Source: Prorocentrum cordatum (Eukaryota > Sar > Dinophyceae > Prorocentrales > Prorocentraceae). From it: a DNA stretch of 50,000 bases. Shown here in pieces: positions 31,194-40,526 of this stretch; positions within the stretch are counted from its first letter, which is position 1, and the number at the start of each line of letters is the position of its first letter. The stretch lies in NCBI GenBank assembly GCA_963575745.1, contig CAUYUJ010014338.1:812501-862500 (forward strand), given 5' to 3'. The position numbers were made by a program, and so were the translations under genes. The notes below the pieces were generated by a model that saw only the letters and a program-made list of their open reading frames with translations, was not told the DNA's origin and made no database searches.

Positions 31194-31195
<2 letters not shown>
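30966..31195 (+). repeat. 88-bp duplication and GCGGTGTCCC tandem units
   Basis: GTGGCTGAGGCGCGGCCGGA with its following 60 bp occurs at 30969 and 31057. From 31110 on, a 10-bp unit GCGGTGTCCC (also GCCGGTGTCCC) repeats about nine times up to the GAT array. Confidence 0.85.
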
Positions 31196-31245
<50 letters not shown>

Positions 31246-31695
31246 CTGATGATGGTGATGCTGATGATGATGATGGTGATGCTGATGATGATGCTGCTGA
31301 TGATGATGATGATGATGATGACGATGATGATGATGATATGAGGATGATGGTGTCCCGATGATGATGATGATGATGATGATGATGCTGATGATGATGATGA
31401 TGACGATGATGATGATGATGATGCTGATGGTGTCCCGATGATGAGGATGATGATGATCATGATGATTATGTTCATGATCATGATGATGACGATGATGGTG
31501 TCCCGATGATGATGAGTATGATGATGTTGATGTTGATGATGCTGATTATGTTTGTGTCCCCATGATGATGTTGATGATGATGAGGTTGATGATGATTATG
31601 GCGTCCCGATGATGATGATTATTATGATGGTGATGATGATGATGATGATGTTGATGATGATGGCGTCCCGACGGTGATGATGATGATGATGATTG

Positions 31696-31730
<35 letters not shown>

Positions 31731-32140
31731 TTGATGCTGATGTTGGTAATGATGATGATGCCCAGATGATGACGATGATGATGATGCTGATGATGATGTT
31801 GATGATGCTGATGATTATGATGTCGATGATGAGGATGAGATGATGATAATGATGATGATAACGATGGTGACCAGGATGGTGTCCCGATGATGATGCTGCT
31901 GATGATGATGATGACGATGACTGTGTCCCGATGTTGCTGATGATGATGATGATACTGATGATGATGATGATGATGATTGTGGTGATGGTGATGATGATGA
32001 TGATGATCATGGTGGTGTCCCGATGATGTTGATGACCGTGATGATGATGCTGTTGGTGTTGATGATGAGGACGGTGTCCCGATTATGATGATGTTGGTGA
32101 TGATGATGTTGATGTTGATGTTGTTGTTGATGATGATGAC
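31195..32140. repeat. GAT array with periodic GGTGTCCCGATGAT
   Basis: GAT triplets with GCT, GTT and GAC variants, punctuated by GGTGTCCCGATG at about 31349, 31430, 31497, 31553, 31598, 31661, 31877, 31922, 32012 and 32071. The inserted motif is the unit of the array just upstream, so the two repeats have mixed. Confidence 0.92.
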
Positions 32141-32146
32141 GTTGAT

Positions 32147-32365
32147 TGTGAGAGCGGTTGTGATATCGATAGTGAGATCGATAGTGAGACCGAATGTGAT
32201 ATCGATTGTGAGATCGACTGTGAGATCGATTGTGAGATCGATAGTCAGATCAATTGTGAGAAAGATCGAGTGAGATCGATTGTGAGATCGATCGAGGGAG
32301 ATCGATCGAGCGAGACCGATACTGAGATCGATAGTGAGATCGATAGTGAGACCGATCGAGTGAGA
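32147..32365 (+). repeat. 12-bp GTGAGATCGATA array
   Basis: About 18 units of 12 bp, consensus GTGAGATCGATA/T, many with the GATC tetramer. Read as a VRSI repeat; not a gene. Confidence 0.9.
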
Positions 32366-32418
32366 CGTTGGTTCCTCCCCCCCCGAACCTCCTTATCACC
32401 CGAAGGGTGGTCGTATAG

Positions 32419-32768
32419 GTTTTATACCACCATCGACCCGAAAACGTTGAGAGAACGTTGCTTTTGCCCGACCCCCCAGGGTGTGGATAATTTGTCTAGA
32501 TTGCAGGGAGGCCTCTTTCCGAGACGAGAGGGGCCTCCGATTCTGCTTGGCGGAGCGGGACCAGTTGAGAGTGTCGCCGACTGTCGTTACGTCGTCGTCG
32601 CGGGAAGAAGTGGGTTCCCGCCCGCAGCAGGTGCCCCCTCCACCCCAGCCCCGACCTCCCAGACGTGGAGGACAGCGTGGCAACGTCGCGGTTCGGGCCA
32701 TCCCGCCATCGAACGGGCGGAAACCCGAGCGGTCCGCCAGGGGTGGGGAGGACGAGGAGGATGGGTAA
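32419..32768 (+). pseudogene. LINE-2 C-terminal zinc-finger segment, part 2
   Basis: FYTTIDPKTLRERCFCPTPQ followed by GVDNLSRLQGGLFPRREGPP aligns with AYATVDPRHLISECRPSRKG and LENLARLGKGLYPRRDGPAK at the LINE-1 C-terminus. This shows that the sequence before it (30833-32418) is an insertion. After PRREG the likely frame changes, and a proline/arginine-rich tail continues to the stop at 32766-32768. Confidence 0.8.
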
Positions 32769-32994
32769 TTCCGATGCGTTTTTCATATACAAAACAACGG
32801 CCCCTCAGGGGCCAGGGGACAGTGGTCCTCCTCCAGCTACTGCCAGCTCTTCTTTTTCCTCCTTCTCCTCCTCCATTTCTTCTCCTTGTAAATAATTCTT
32901 CCCTGCGACGCCAGTTTTTGAGGCGGGCCTGGCGTTTCGCCTGAGGCTTCCTCGCCACTTATGATTCTGAAACTTGAAATTGGCAGCGCCTTCG

Positions 32995-33068
32995 CAGATG
33001 GAGGGCGGGCCGTTCTTTCTCAAACTGTGACTCTCGCCTCAGCGCCGCAAACATCCGTCTTGAAAAAT
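32995..33068 (-). repeat. Isolated monomer of the 82-bp satellite
   Basis: CGCAGATGGAGGGCGGGCCG, then CTCAAACTGTGACTCTCGCC, matches the reverse complement of 19920-19980 and the array at 34403. The 33069-33655 stretch shows no gene; 33077-33115 resembles 37826-37869. Confidence 0.7.
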
Positions 33069-33655
33069 CTTGACGTTTCGCGTGTCCCCACCACCCGCTG
33101 ACCCCCCCCCGGCTGGGCGGAGGATATTGAGGACAGAGCGCTGAGTGGTTCGGCCTTCCGCGCTCGCGTTGCCTCACGTTTTCCACCGCTCTGCCCGGCT
33201 TCCCTGGTCCAAGTTTTCCAACCAGCCGGGCCAGTGGCCTGGAGTTTGGCGCCGTACCGGCGACTCACTCCGCTGCATCCGCACACTCTGCCGCCTGTCT
33301 ACTTCGGTTCACACTGCGGCGCCTATGTGCGTTTGCTTGTGAATTTAGTTCATTTTGTTTTGTGCATGTGCAACTGCGCACTTGTTGTGCAGGTGCGAAC
33401 CGGTTTGCCAACGTGGCGGCGGTGTTCGCAAATTCGCATCGTGCCGCTTGCCCCGGACTTTGCCTCTCGCCGCCAGACCGTTGTCGCGCGGCCGCGACAG
33501 AAAAAATATCCCCACCATCCCATCCCGAAACGATGTCCAGGCGAGTTGAGGTGATCAGGAAAGTGCGGGGGCAAAGAGGTGGACGACCGAACCGTGCGAA
33601 GAAGGGCGGTGGAGAACGAGGAGGTTGGGTGGATGGATGAGTGAGTTGGGGAAAA

Positions 33656-33656
<1 letters not shown>

Positions 33657-33687
<31 letters not shown>

Positions 33688-33885
33688 GGAGGAGGAGGGG
33701 AAGGAGGAGGAGGAGGAGGAGGAAGGAGGAGGAAGAGGAGGAGGAGGAGGGTGAGGGTGAGGAGGAGAAGGAGGAGGAGGAGGAGGAGGAGGAGGAGGAG
33801 GAAGAGGAGGAGGATGAGGAGGACGAAGAGGATGAGGAGGAAGAGAAGGAGCAGGAGGAGGAAGGAGGAGCAGGAAAAGGAGGGC
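33657..33885. repeat. (GGA)n tract
   Basis: GGA triplets with GAA and GAC variants, about 230 bp. Confidence 0.95.
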
Positions 33886-33894
33886 AAGCAAAAG

Positions 33895-34145
33895 GGCCTG
33901 AGGTCTCTTGGATGCCTCTCGGAGCCTCTTGGGATATCTCTTTGGCGCTTCTTGGAAGCCAACTGGGTCTTCTTGGGGTCTCTCGGCGATCCTGGGGGGC
34001 CCTTGGGCGTCTTGGGTGCTTCGGGGCGGGCACTTGGGGTCCTTTTGGGGGCCTCCTGGGGGCCTCTTGGGGCCATCTTGGAGCCATCTTGGGGCCATCT
34101 TGGGGCCTGTTGGGGCCTCCTGGGCGCCTCTTGGGGCCATCTTAG
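33895..34145. repeat. Degenerate 12-bp GGGGCCATCTTG minisatellite
   Basis: Runs of GGGGCCATCTTG, GGGGGCCTCCTG and related 11-13-bp variants, clearest at 34040-34140. Antisense frames give Pro/Gly/Arg repeats that are not credible proteins. The stretch 34146-34402 holds no gene. Confidence 0.8.
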
Positions 34146-34402
34146 AAGAGATCGATCAAAGAAGGGGAGGGGTTCAATTTGCTCCTCCCCAGAAACATGT
34201 CAAAATGGGGCCAAAACCTTAGTAAAACCAATGATTGTTCCTCGCCGAGGCCGTTTTGGACGCTCCAGCGCGTCGCTCCCCCCCCCGTCCCAGTCCAGGG
34301 GAGGGGGTAAATGGGCGGGGTAAACCCTTCCCCGAAGGGGAAGAGGGATGGGTGGAAGAGGAAACGCTCTAAACCACCTACGCCCAGAGGGCTGGTGGGA
34401 TT

Positions 34403-34920
34403 GCAAGAGCTTCACGGATTGAGGGCGAGTCGTTTTCAAAATGTGGCTCTCGCCTTCGCGCCGTGCGCACTTGTCTTACAAAGCAGGAGCTTCACTGATT
34501 GAGGGCGAGTGGTTTTCAACACGTGGCGTTCGCCTTAGCGCCAAGCGCATTCCTTTTAAACATCTGCCAGAGTTTGACGTATTGAGGACGAATCGTTTTC
34601 AAACTGTGGCTCTCGCCTTCGCGCCGCGCGCATTCGTCTTACAAAATTTGCAAGGGCTTCGCGGATTCAGGGCGAGTGGTGTTCTGCATGTGGTTTTCGC
34701 CTTACCGCCGTGCGCATTCGTTTTAAATATTTGCAAGAGCTTCACGGATTGATGACGGGTCGTTTTCAAAAGGTGGTTCTCGCCTTAGCGCCGCGTGCAT
34801 TAGATTTAAAAGTGCAAGAGTTTCACGTTTTGAGGACGGTTCTTTTTTTCAACATGTTGTTTTCGCTTTAGCGCCGCGCGCAGTCGTTAAACAATACAAG
34901 AGTTCCACGGATTTCCGTGA
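34403..34920 (-). repeat. 82-bp satellite array, 6.3 units
   Basis: Plus-strand units start at 34403, 34483, 34566, 34650, 34733, 34814 and about 34895 with GCAAGAGCTTCACGGATTGA, then a TTTTCAAAA block and CTCGCCTTCGCGCCG. The same monomer in reverse complement forms the tail of family B copy 1. Confidence 0.92.
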
Positions 34921-35375
34921 TCAACGTACCAGAAATGGTGTTTGGGAAGGAATCAGGCTTATCAGGGTGCACAAGTTTTGTTGATTCGCGGTGCTCAAGT
35001 CTCAGGAGTGGCGTTCTGGCACGATTCAGGATCGGCAAGTCAAGACGCAACAGTCAGGTTCATCCGTGGCGTTGGAATTTCCAGGACAATATTTTGGTAT
35101 TCTTCAGGCTCTTCAAAGAGTTGTCTTCCAACGAGACAGCTCCCTCAGTAAGACTGAACCGTGGTAGGGGCCTATGAAGAGGGAGCTTGGAGGGAGGGTT
35201 TATTCCAACATCGTTGATGCCTCTTGGGTTTAAACTGGTCCTCCCCCTCCTCCTACTCCTCCGCCTCCTCCTCCTCCTCCTCCTCCTCCTCCTCCTCCTC
35301 CTCCCCCTCCTCTTCGTCGTCGTCCTCCTCCTCCTTCTCCTCCTCCTCCTCTTCCTCCTCCTGTTTCAATGCGTT
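34921..35375 (-). mobile_element. Composite repeat family B, copy 3 (inverted), body and CTC tract
   Basis: Reverse complement of the block at 19396-19725: GAAATGGTGTTTGGGAAGGA, CGTGGCGTTGGAATTTCC, CCAACATCGTTGATGCC, then the CTC tract 35244-35370, which is GGA in family sense. With the satellite array it makes one 970-bp composite unit. Confidence 0.8.
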
Positions 35376-35784
35376 GGAGGTATGGGGCGGAGAGGCGAGC
35401 CGCCTTCGACCGTCCCCCGGATGTGCCCGAAGCTGGAGGTTGTCTGGCGTTTTCGTAGGTTCTCAGCGGTTTTCAAACCCTTGGCTTCGCTCGGACATGT
35501 GCATGTTTCCTTCGGCGAGGGCCATCGAGGAGCATCCTTGATCATTTGGCGAAAACACCACGCACGAAACCGAAAAAAAACAGGGAATGGACGTCCGAGC
35601 GATGGCGAGCACCTCGGGATGCTCTCGAGCACCTGCGCTCCGCCGGAAGCTGTCCCTCGGGTGCGCGGAGCGTGCCGACCGGCCGCCCCGGAAACCCAAG
35701 CCATGCACCGAAAGCCTCTTGAGGACGGGGGGAGCGGTTCGGGGAGGACGCAGCGACCCCGAATGTGCCCACTCATCGTTGGTA

Positions 35785-36047
35785 GTGGCCTGGCACTTAG
35801 TGGGCCCTGGAAACGACAGGGCCGTTTTTTTACCGGTTCCATTTTGCCGTTTTTTTGCCGGTTCCGACGCCGTTTTTTTACCAGTTCCGTCGCCGTTTTT
35901 TGACCGGTTCCGGCTCCGGTTCCAATCCTGGAGCCGTTTTTGTTGCCGTTTCGGGTCGCCGTTTTTATTGCCGTTTCCACTTTCAAGGGACATTGGAAAC
36001 GGTGAAAAAACGGCCCTGCCGTTTCCGGGATCCACAAAGGCCTGGCA
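35785..36047. mobile_element. Foldback unit with internal GCCGTTTTT repeats
   Basis: Arms 35785-35842 (GTGGCCTGGCACTTAGTGGG to CAGGGCCGTTTTTTT) and 35995-36047 (GGAAACGGTGAAAAAACGGC to AAAGGCCTGGC) pair at about 80 percent. Between them a 20-24-bp GCCGTTTTTTTACCGGTTCC unit repeats about seven times. The stretch 35376-35784 shows no gene. Confidence 0.65.
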
Positions 36048-36173
36048 GCCGCCGCCCAGGAGCGTCGGGCTTCGGAGTAGGGGGCCTGTCGCCGATCTAT
36101 CGGTGATGCATCGCCGATTCAAGGTCGATGCCTCCCCCTCCACCAGCCCGTCCCCCCCTCATGTTCCCTCGAG

Positions 36174-36740
36174 ATCGTCGTCGTCGTCGTCGGCGTTTTC
36201 GTTATCGTCGTCGTCGGTCGATGGAGCATCGATCGGCCGCCGATGTTTCTAGCCTGCGGGCCTCGGGGTGCTTGAGGCTCGATCGATCGATCGATCGCGG
36301 TCGGCGTTCGATCGATCGATCGATTGACGTTCGAGGCTTGATTGACCTTCGATCGATCGATCGCGATTTTTCTGGCCTTCGGGCCTCGACCGCGATCGAT
36401 CGACCGATTGACGTTCGAGGCTCGACTTTTTCTGGCTGGATCCGCGCTTCGAGATTCTGCCCATGACGCGCCCCAGCAGTGGTCTGGGGGTGGGTCGTCG
36501 TCGTCATCGACCGATCGATTGAGGATCGATGGATCGATCGACGCTCGATGCTCTAACTTTTCGGGCCTCTTCGGGCCTCTGGGGGCACCTTCGTGGTCAC
36601 GGCTTGAGCTTGATCCACATGGAAATGCTGACCAGGACGCACCCCGGCAGAGGTTTGGGGGTCGGTTCGTCGTCGTCGTCGTTGTCGTTGCTTCCGTTGG
36701 CGAGGATCGTTCGATCGATTGACGTTCGGGGCCCGAGGTT
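36174..36740. repeat. GATC-rich repeats
   Basis: GATCGATCGATCG runs (36280-36375) and repeated CGATTGACGTTCGAGGCTCG units (36325, 36405, 36715). A longer duplicated piece is GCCCCAGCAGTGGTCTGGGG (36469) against ACCCCGGCAGAGGTTTGGGG (36641), each followed by TCGTCGTCGTC. Confidence 0.75.
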
Positions 36741-36819
36741 TTCTGGCCTTTTCAGGCCTCGAGGCCCTTTCGGCTCCACGGAACTGAATTGGTTTCCTTG
36801 TCTGCATCTGCCTCCATGT

Positions 36820-37795
36820 GCTTCTACTCGACTTCATTGGACCCATTTTGGGCTCCATGGGAATTCGTCGGACTCCATTGGACTCCGTCGTCGGCGTCGG
36901 CCTTGGCGTTGTCGTTTTTTCAGACTCTTGGGCGCTCCTGAAGGTTTTTCGTCGCCACGCACGGCTGGACGCGACTCGGATCGACTGCCAGCCTTGCCTT
37001 TAAATAGACATCGTCGAGTTCTCGGCAAGGACTAGATTGCCCCACAAGACTCCGTTAGACACCGCTTAACTCCACTGGCCTCAGCACGACTTTGCTGCGA
37101 TGGATCTGGCTCCAGTGAAGGTCACTGGAGTCGAATGGACTCTATTGAGCTGCGTCGGAAGTCCTCCTGGGCAAATCAGAAGCGTCGGGATTGGAGGCTC
37201 GAGAGTATGGGACCCCCTCCCGCAAAGGGGGGCTGGGAGGGGGGACAGCCAATCATCTCACACGCCTTTTGCACCCCGGCAAGCGGGGTCGGCGGATTCC
37301 GTTTGACACAATCGGATTCCATGGGGCTCCATCGGACTCTACAGGACTCCAATGGACTCCATCAAGCACCATGGGACGGACTCCATTGATCCATCGGCCT
37401 CCATGCGACATCAATGGTCTCCATAGGACTCCAAAAGACCCCACTGGAACACCGACACGATTCCATTAAACTCTATTGGACAAGCCACTGGACTCTATCT
37501 CTATCCGACCCCATCGGATGCCCCACTGGACCCACCATTGGATTCCCCATACGACTCTTCATGGGTCTCCTTCGGATTCCATCGGATTCCATGCGACTCT
37601 CTGGGACTTCATCTGACTCCATTGAGCTCTATTCGACTACATCGGACTCCACTGGGATTCCTCGGACTTTATCGGACTCCATTGGACTACATTAGAGCAT
37701 CCATACGAACACATTGGACTCCACAGGACTCCATTGAACTCCGTGGGGCTCCATTTGATCAGTTTGGACTTCATTCAGATGTAATGAGGAAAATG
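36820..37795. repeat. 10-bp periodic GGACTCCATT minisatellite
   Basis: Degenerate units GGACTCCATT/C (also GGATTCCATC) follow each other mostly every 10 bp, densest at 37305-37790 and present at 36835-36890. The intervening 36895-37300 has no gene. The period equals roughly one DNA turn. Confidence 0.75.
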
Positions 37796-37834
37796 TAACC
37801 CGAGGAATCCATTGGAATTCTAGATGCTTCGCGT

Positions 37835-37869
37835 ATCCCCACCAGTCCGTAGCCCCCCTCTGGCTCAAG
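37835..37869 (+). other. SL-like relic directly behind an acceptor-like motif
   Basis: TATCCCCACCAG (37834-37845) is followed at once by TCCGTAGCC, CCCCTC and TGGCTCAAG (37846-37869). Start and end match the dinoflagellate spliced leader, and only the centre (ATTT in the leader) is replaced and 2 nt longer. GGCTCAAG is repeated after it. Fits a relic leader downstream of a newer acceptor; C-rich chance similarity is the alternative. Confidence 0.5.
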
Positions 37870-37932
37870 CCCCCCCGGCTCAAGCCGTCTCGGCTCGAGC
37901 CCGCCCCCGGGCAGGTTCGCGGCCGCCTCGCC

Positions 37933-39201
37933 ATGTCTGCCCGCGGCGGCGCCCCCCTGCCTGGCGCCGACGGCGCCGCGCGCTCTGCCGCGGCCGCCGG
38001 CGCGGCCGCCGCTCCCCGCGCGGCCGCGGCGGCCTCGGCCACCGCCTGCCCCGCGGCCGCCACTGCCGCCTTCTCGACGGCGCGGCGGCTGCGGCAGCGG
38101 CGCGCCGCTGCTGCCCGCTCTGCGGGCCCTGCTGCCGCTGGCCCCCCGACCGCGGCTGCCGCGGGCCCCGGGGGAGCTCCCGCGCTGCGGCGGCCTCCGC
38201 GGCCGCGGCGGCCCCGCCGCCCCGCGCGGCCCGCCGCCGCCAGCTGCCGCGGGCGGCCGCGGACGCCGCCTGCGCCCTCCGCGCCGCGGACGCCGCTGCC
38301 GCTGGCCTTTGGGCCGCGGCGGCCGCCCTCTCCCGCGCAGCGGCCGCCGCCGCCGCCGCAGTGGCAGCGGCAGGCGCGCCGCCTGGCCTGGCGCCGGCCC
38401 CCCTCGGCCAGCCCTGCGCCCCGCTCGGCTGCCTGCCCCGCGGCCAGCCCCGGCCAACCCCTCGCCGGCGGCCGCCGCCCAGCCCCCCTGCCCGCCGCCG
38501 CTGCCTGCCCTTCGCCGGCGGCGGCGGCGGCGGGGGGCGTGCTGGCCGACGCCGCCGCGGCCCCCCCTGGCCGCCGGCGCCGCGGCCGCCGCCGCCGCCG
38601 CCGCCGCTGCTGCCGCCGCCCCCTGCGGCCGCCGCCGTGGGCTCCCTTCCGGCGACGGCGGCGGCGGCCGGCGGCGCCTTGGCCGGTCGCGGCGGCCCCC
38701 GCGGCGGCTGCTGCTGCTGCTGGCGGCGCCGTTGCCGCCCCCGCTGCCGCCGCCGCCGCCGCCCCCCCTTCCGGCGGCGACGACGGCCGTGGCGGCCTTG
38801 GCCCGTGCCGCCGGCCTCGCCGCCGGGGCGGCCGGCTGCGGCGCCGTGGCCGCGGCGGCGGTCGCCGCGGCCCTCGGCGAGCAGCCGCAGCAGCCGGGCA
38901 GCGGCAGCAGCTGCAGCAGGGCTGCAGCAGCCGCAGCAGCAAGTCAGGAGCAGCAGCCGCAGCAGCAGGGCAGCAGCAGCAGCAGCAACAGCCGCAGCAG
39001 CCGCCGCAGGAGCAGCGCCCCACCTACGGACGTGGATGCAGCCGTTTGCTTCCAACCTGGATTGTCTTTTGTGGATGGCGGCGAAGGAGTCCCCGCCGGG
39101 CGCACACCTGGCGGTCTCCTGGCTCCTGGACTCAGAGATGGGGTCGAGGGCTCCGGGGTCCTGGGTGTTGGGATGGGGTCGGGAGCTCAGGGACTCGATG
39201 A
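37933..39201 (+). CDS. Doubtful Ala/Arg/Pro-rich ORF in extreme GC DNA
   Basis: An ATG 63 nt after the SL-like relic opens a 422-codon frame starting MSARGGAPLPGADGAARSAA. The first 300 codons are almost only Ala, Pro, Arg, Gly and Ser; then follow a Gln-rich stretch from CAG triplets (38885-39010) and a repeat-derived tail. Long open frames also exist in other plus-strand frames and on the minus strand because stops are rare in this composition. No domain was recognised. The position after a possible trans-splice relic is the only argument for a gene. Confidence 0.2.
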   Translation: MSARGGAPLPGADGAARSAAAAGAAAAPRAAAAASATACPAAATAAFSTARRLRQRRAAAARSAGPAAAGPPTAAAAGPGGAPALRRPPRPRRPRRPARPAAASCRGRPRTPPAPSAPRTPLPLAFGPRRPPSPAQRPPPPPQWQRQARRLAWRRPPSASPAPRSAACPAASPGQPLAGGRRPAPLPAAAACPSPAAAAAGGVLADAAAAPPGRRRRGRRRRRRRCCRRPLRPPPWAPFRRRRRRPAAPWPVAAAPAAAAAAAGGAVAAPAAAAAAAPPSGGDDGRGGLGPCRRPRRRGGRLRRRGRGGGRRGPRRAAAAAGQRQQLQQGCSSRSSKSGAAAAAAGQQQQQQQPQQPPQEQRPTYGRGCSRLLPTWIVFCGWRRRSPRRAHTWRSPGSWTQRWGRGLRGPGCWDGVGSSGTR

Positions 39202-39480
39202 CACTTCGGTTGTGGGTCCTGGGAGATACGACGGCGCGTGCTTCCCTGGAGTCTCTTCCACCGCCGGTGCAGCCGTGAGCTGCCAACCTGGAGTCACTTG
39301 TCACTTCAGACGACGGCACGTCCTTCCCTGTAGTTTCTTCCGCTGCCGGTGCAGCCGTTAGCTGCCGCGCACCTGGCAGGCTCAGGGGTCCTGGGCGCGG
39401 CGATGGGGTCGAGAGCTCTGGGGTCCAGGGCGTTGGGGTGGGGTCGAGAGCTCCGTGGTCCAGGGGCGTTGCGGGCGTGC
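39020..39480 (+). repeat. Degenerate tandem units of about 80-110 bp
   Basis: GCCGGTGCAGCCGTTAGCTGCC-type blocks lie near 39035, 39270 and 39345. GATGGGGTCGAGAGCTCTGG blocks lie near 39138, 39403 and 39437. No gene supported. Confidence 0.65.
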
Positions 39481-39556
39481 ATCCTGGAAGGGGCGGCGTT
39501 TCGTGCATCAGAGACAGGCAGACAGGCGTTCCTACTGCTCCTCTTTCCTATCAGCG

Positions 39557-39766
39557 TCAAGCGGTTGGGGTTCAACCTGTGGCGGCACGAGCTCAAGCTA
39601 TCACTTTGCCAGTCGCCGGGGCCGTCAGCCACCACCTCATACCCCATTGCTCCCCCCATGGCAACAGTATTGCGGCGACAGGTGGGAGTGCTGCTGAGGG
39701 AGCGCCCGTGGTTGGAGACCAGTTTCCTCCCGACAAGAGGACCGCGACGCCTCCCCGAGCGGATGG
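39557..39766 (+). repeat. 210-bp dispersed unit C, copy 1
   Basis: From TCAAGCGGTTGGGGTTCAAC to CCCCGAGCGGATGG. A full second copy lies at 40315-40526; partial copies lie at 40187-40293, 43068-43200, 45168-45270 and 46535-46660. Landmarks are CAAGCTATCACTTTGCCAGT and GGCAACAGTATTG. Confidence 0.85.
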
Positions 39767-39914
39767 CGGAGTCTCGATAGGCACATCTCACAGCTTCAGA
39801 AAGGGCGAGCCTTCAGCTCGAGAGCCAGAGACTGACACATCGAGCAACCACAGAGGTGAAGAGCCTTCAGCTCGAGAATCGGAGGCGGCACCAATGGTTG
39901 TCGGGGGCGCCACT

Positions 39915-40174
39915 GGGCACGTGGCCACGAGCGGCGACGGGAGTCGCCGCGCGCCCGCCGCCCTTCCTGGAGTTGGCAGCGTTGCGCACGTAGAGAATGG
40001 GCCTTCAGCCCGAGGCACCACCAGCGAGACAGCAGCTCTGAGCGATCCTGCAGCTTGGGGCGCCCCAAGCGGACTGTTCGGCGCCGACGGCGATGCAGCG
40101 ACCAGTCAACTCCCTGGACACTCTTGTAACCCCGAGGACTTTCGTCGGCCACCCGCCCCCCAGTTGGACAGTCG
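39915..40174 (+). repeat. Higher-order unit D (260 bp), first of six copies
   Basis: Starts GGGCACGTGGCCACGAGCGG and ends with CCCGCCCCCCAGT and ACAGTCG. Further copies: 40670-40930, 42452-42720, 45609-45872, 46111-46375, 46732-46990; partial ones at 42951-43076 and 45325-45435. With the hairpin-rich blocks between them the period is about 500-615 bp. Open frames of 515 and 545 codons cross this field, but frames shift between copies. Confidence 0.85.
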
Positions 40175-40314
40175 AGGTGCAGCTCCTCCTTCCTACCAGC
40201 GCGTGGCGCGAGCTCAAGCTATCACATTGCCAGTCGCCGGGGCTGTCGGCCACCACCTCACTTCCCATTGCTCCCCCCTGACAACGGCATCTCGAGGGCG
40301 CTATCTGCTGATGC

Positions 40315-40526
40315 TCAAGCGGTTGGGGCTCAACCTGTGGCGGCGCGAGCTCAAGCTATCGCATTGCCAGTCGCCGGGGCTGTCGGCCACCACCTCATAC
40401 TCCATTGCCCCCCCCCCCATGGCAACAGTATTGTGGCGACAGGTGTGAGTGCTGCTGAGGGAGCGCCTGTGGTTGGAGACCAGTTTCCTCCCGACAAGAG
40501 GTCCACGACGCCTCCCCGAGCGGATA
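40315..40526 (+). repeat. 210-bp dispersed unit C, copy 2
   Basis: From TCAAGCGGTTGGGGCTCAAC to CCCCGAGCGGATAG, same orientation as copy 1 with few substitutions. Confidence 0.85.

Larger units (their letters stand above)
30833..32418. repeat. 1.59-kb satellite island inserted into LINE-2
   Basis: Flanked by LINE-2 coding sequence that would join in frame as TACTSCG-FYTTIDPKTLRE. The left edge reads GTAAGT (30832-30837) and the right edge TATAG (32414-32418), so it looks like a GT-AG intron, although exact GT-AG removal is one base off the frame. The inside has three arrays: GCGGTGTCCC units, GAT triplets and a 12-bp GTGAGATCGATA array. Confidence 0.7.
24957..32770 (+). mobile_element. LINE-2: decayed relative of LINE-1, split by a satellite island
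   Basis: It follows the same order as LINE-1: SL relic, zinc finger, coiled coil, endonuclease remnant, RT motifs, zinc knuckle, RNase H remnant, C-terminal zinc finger. Many stops and frameshifts show that it is old. The C-terminal domain is interrupted at 30833 and resumes at 32419. The 3' end is not defined; the last clear match is near 32540, and a proline-rich frame continues to about 32768. Confidence 0.88.

Noticed and set aside
33265-34140. Minus-strand Pro/Gly/Arg frame of 291 codons
   Set aside because: It is made by the GGGGCCATCTTG minisatellite and the GGA tract.
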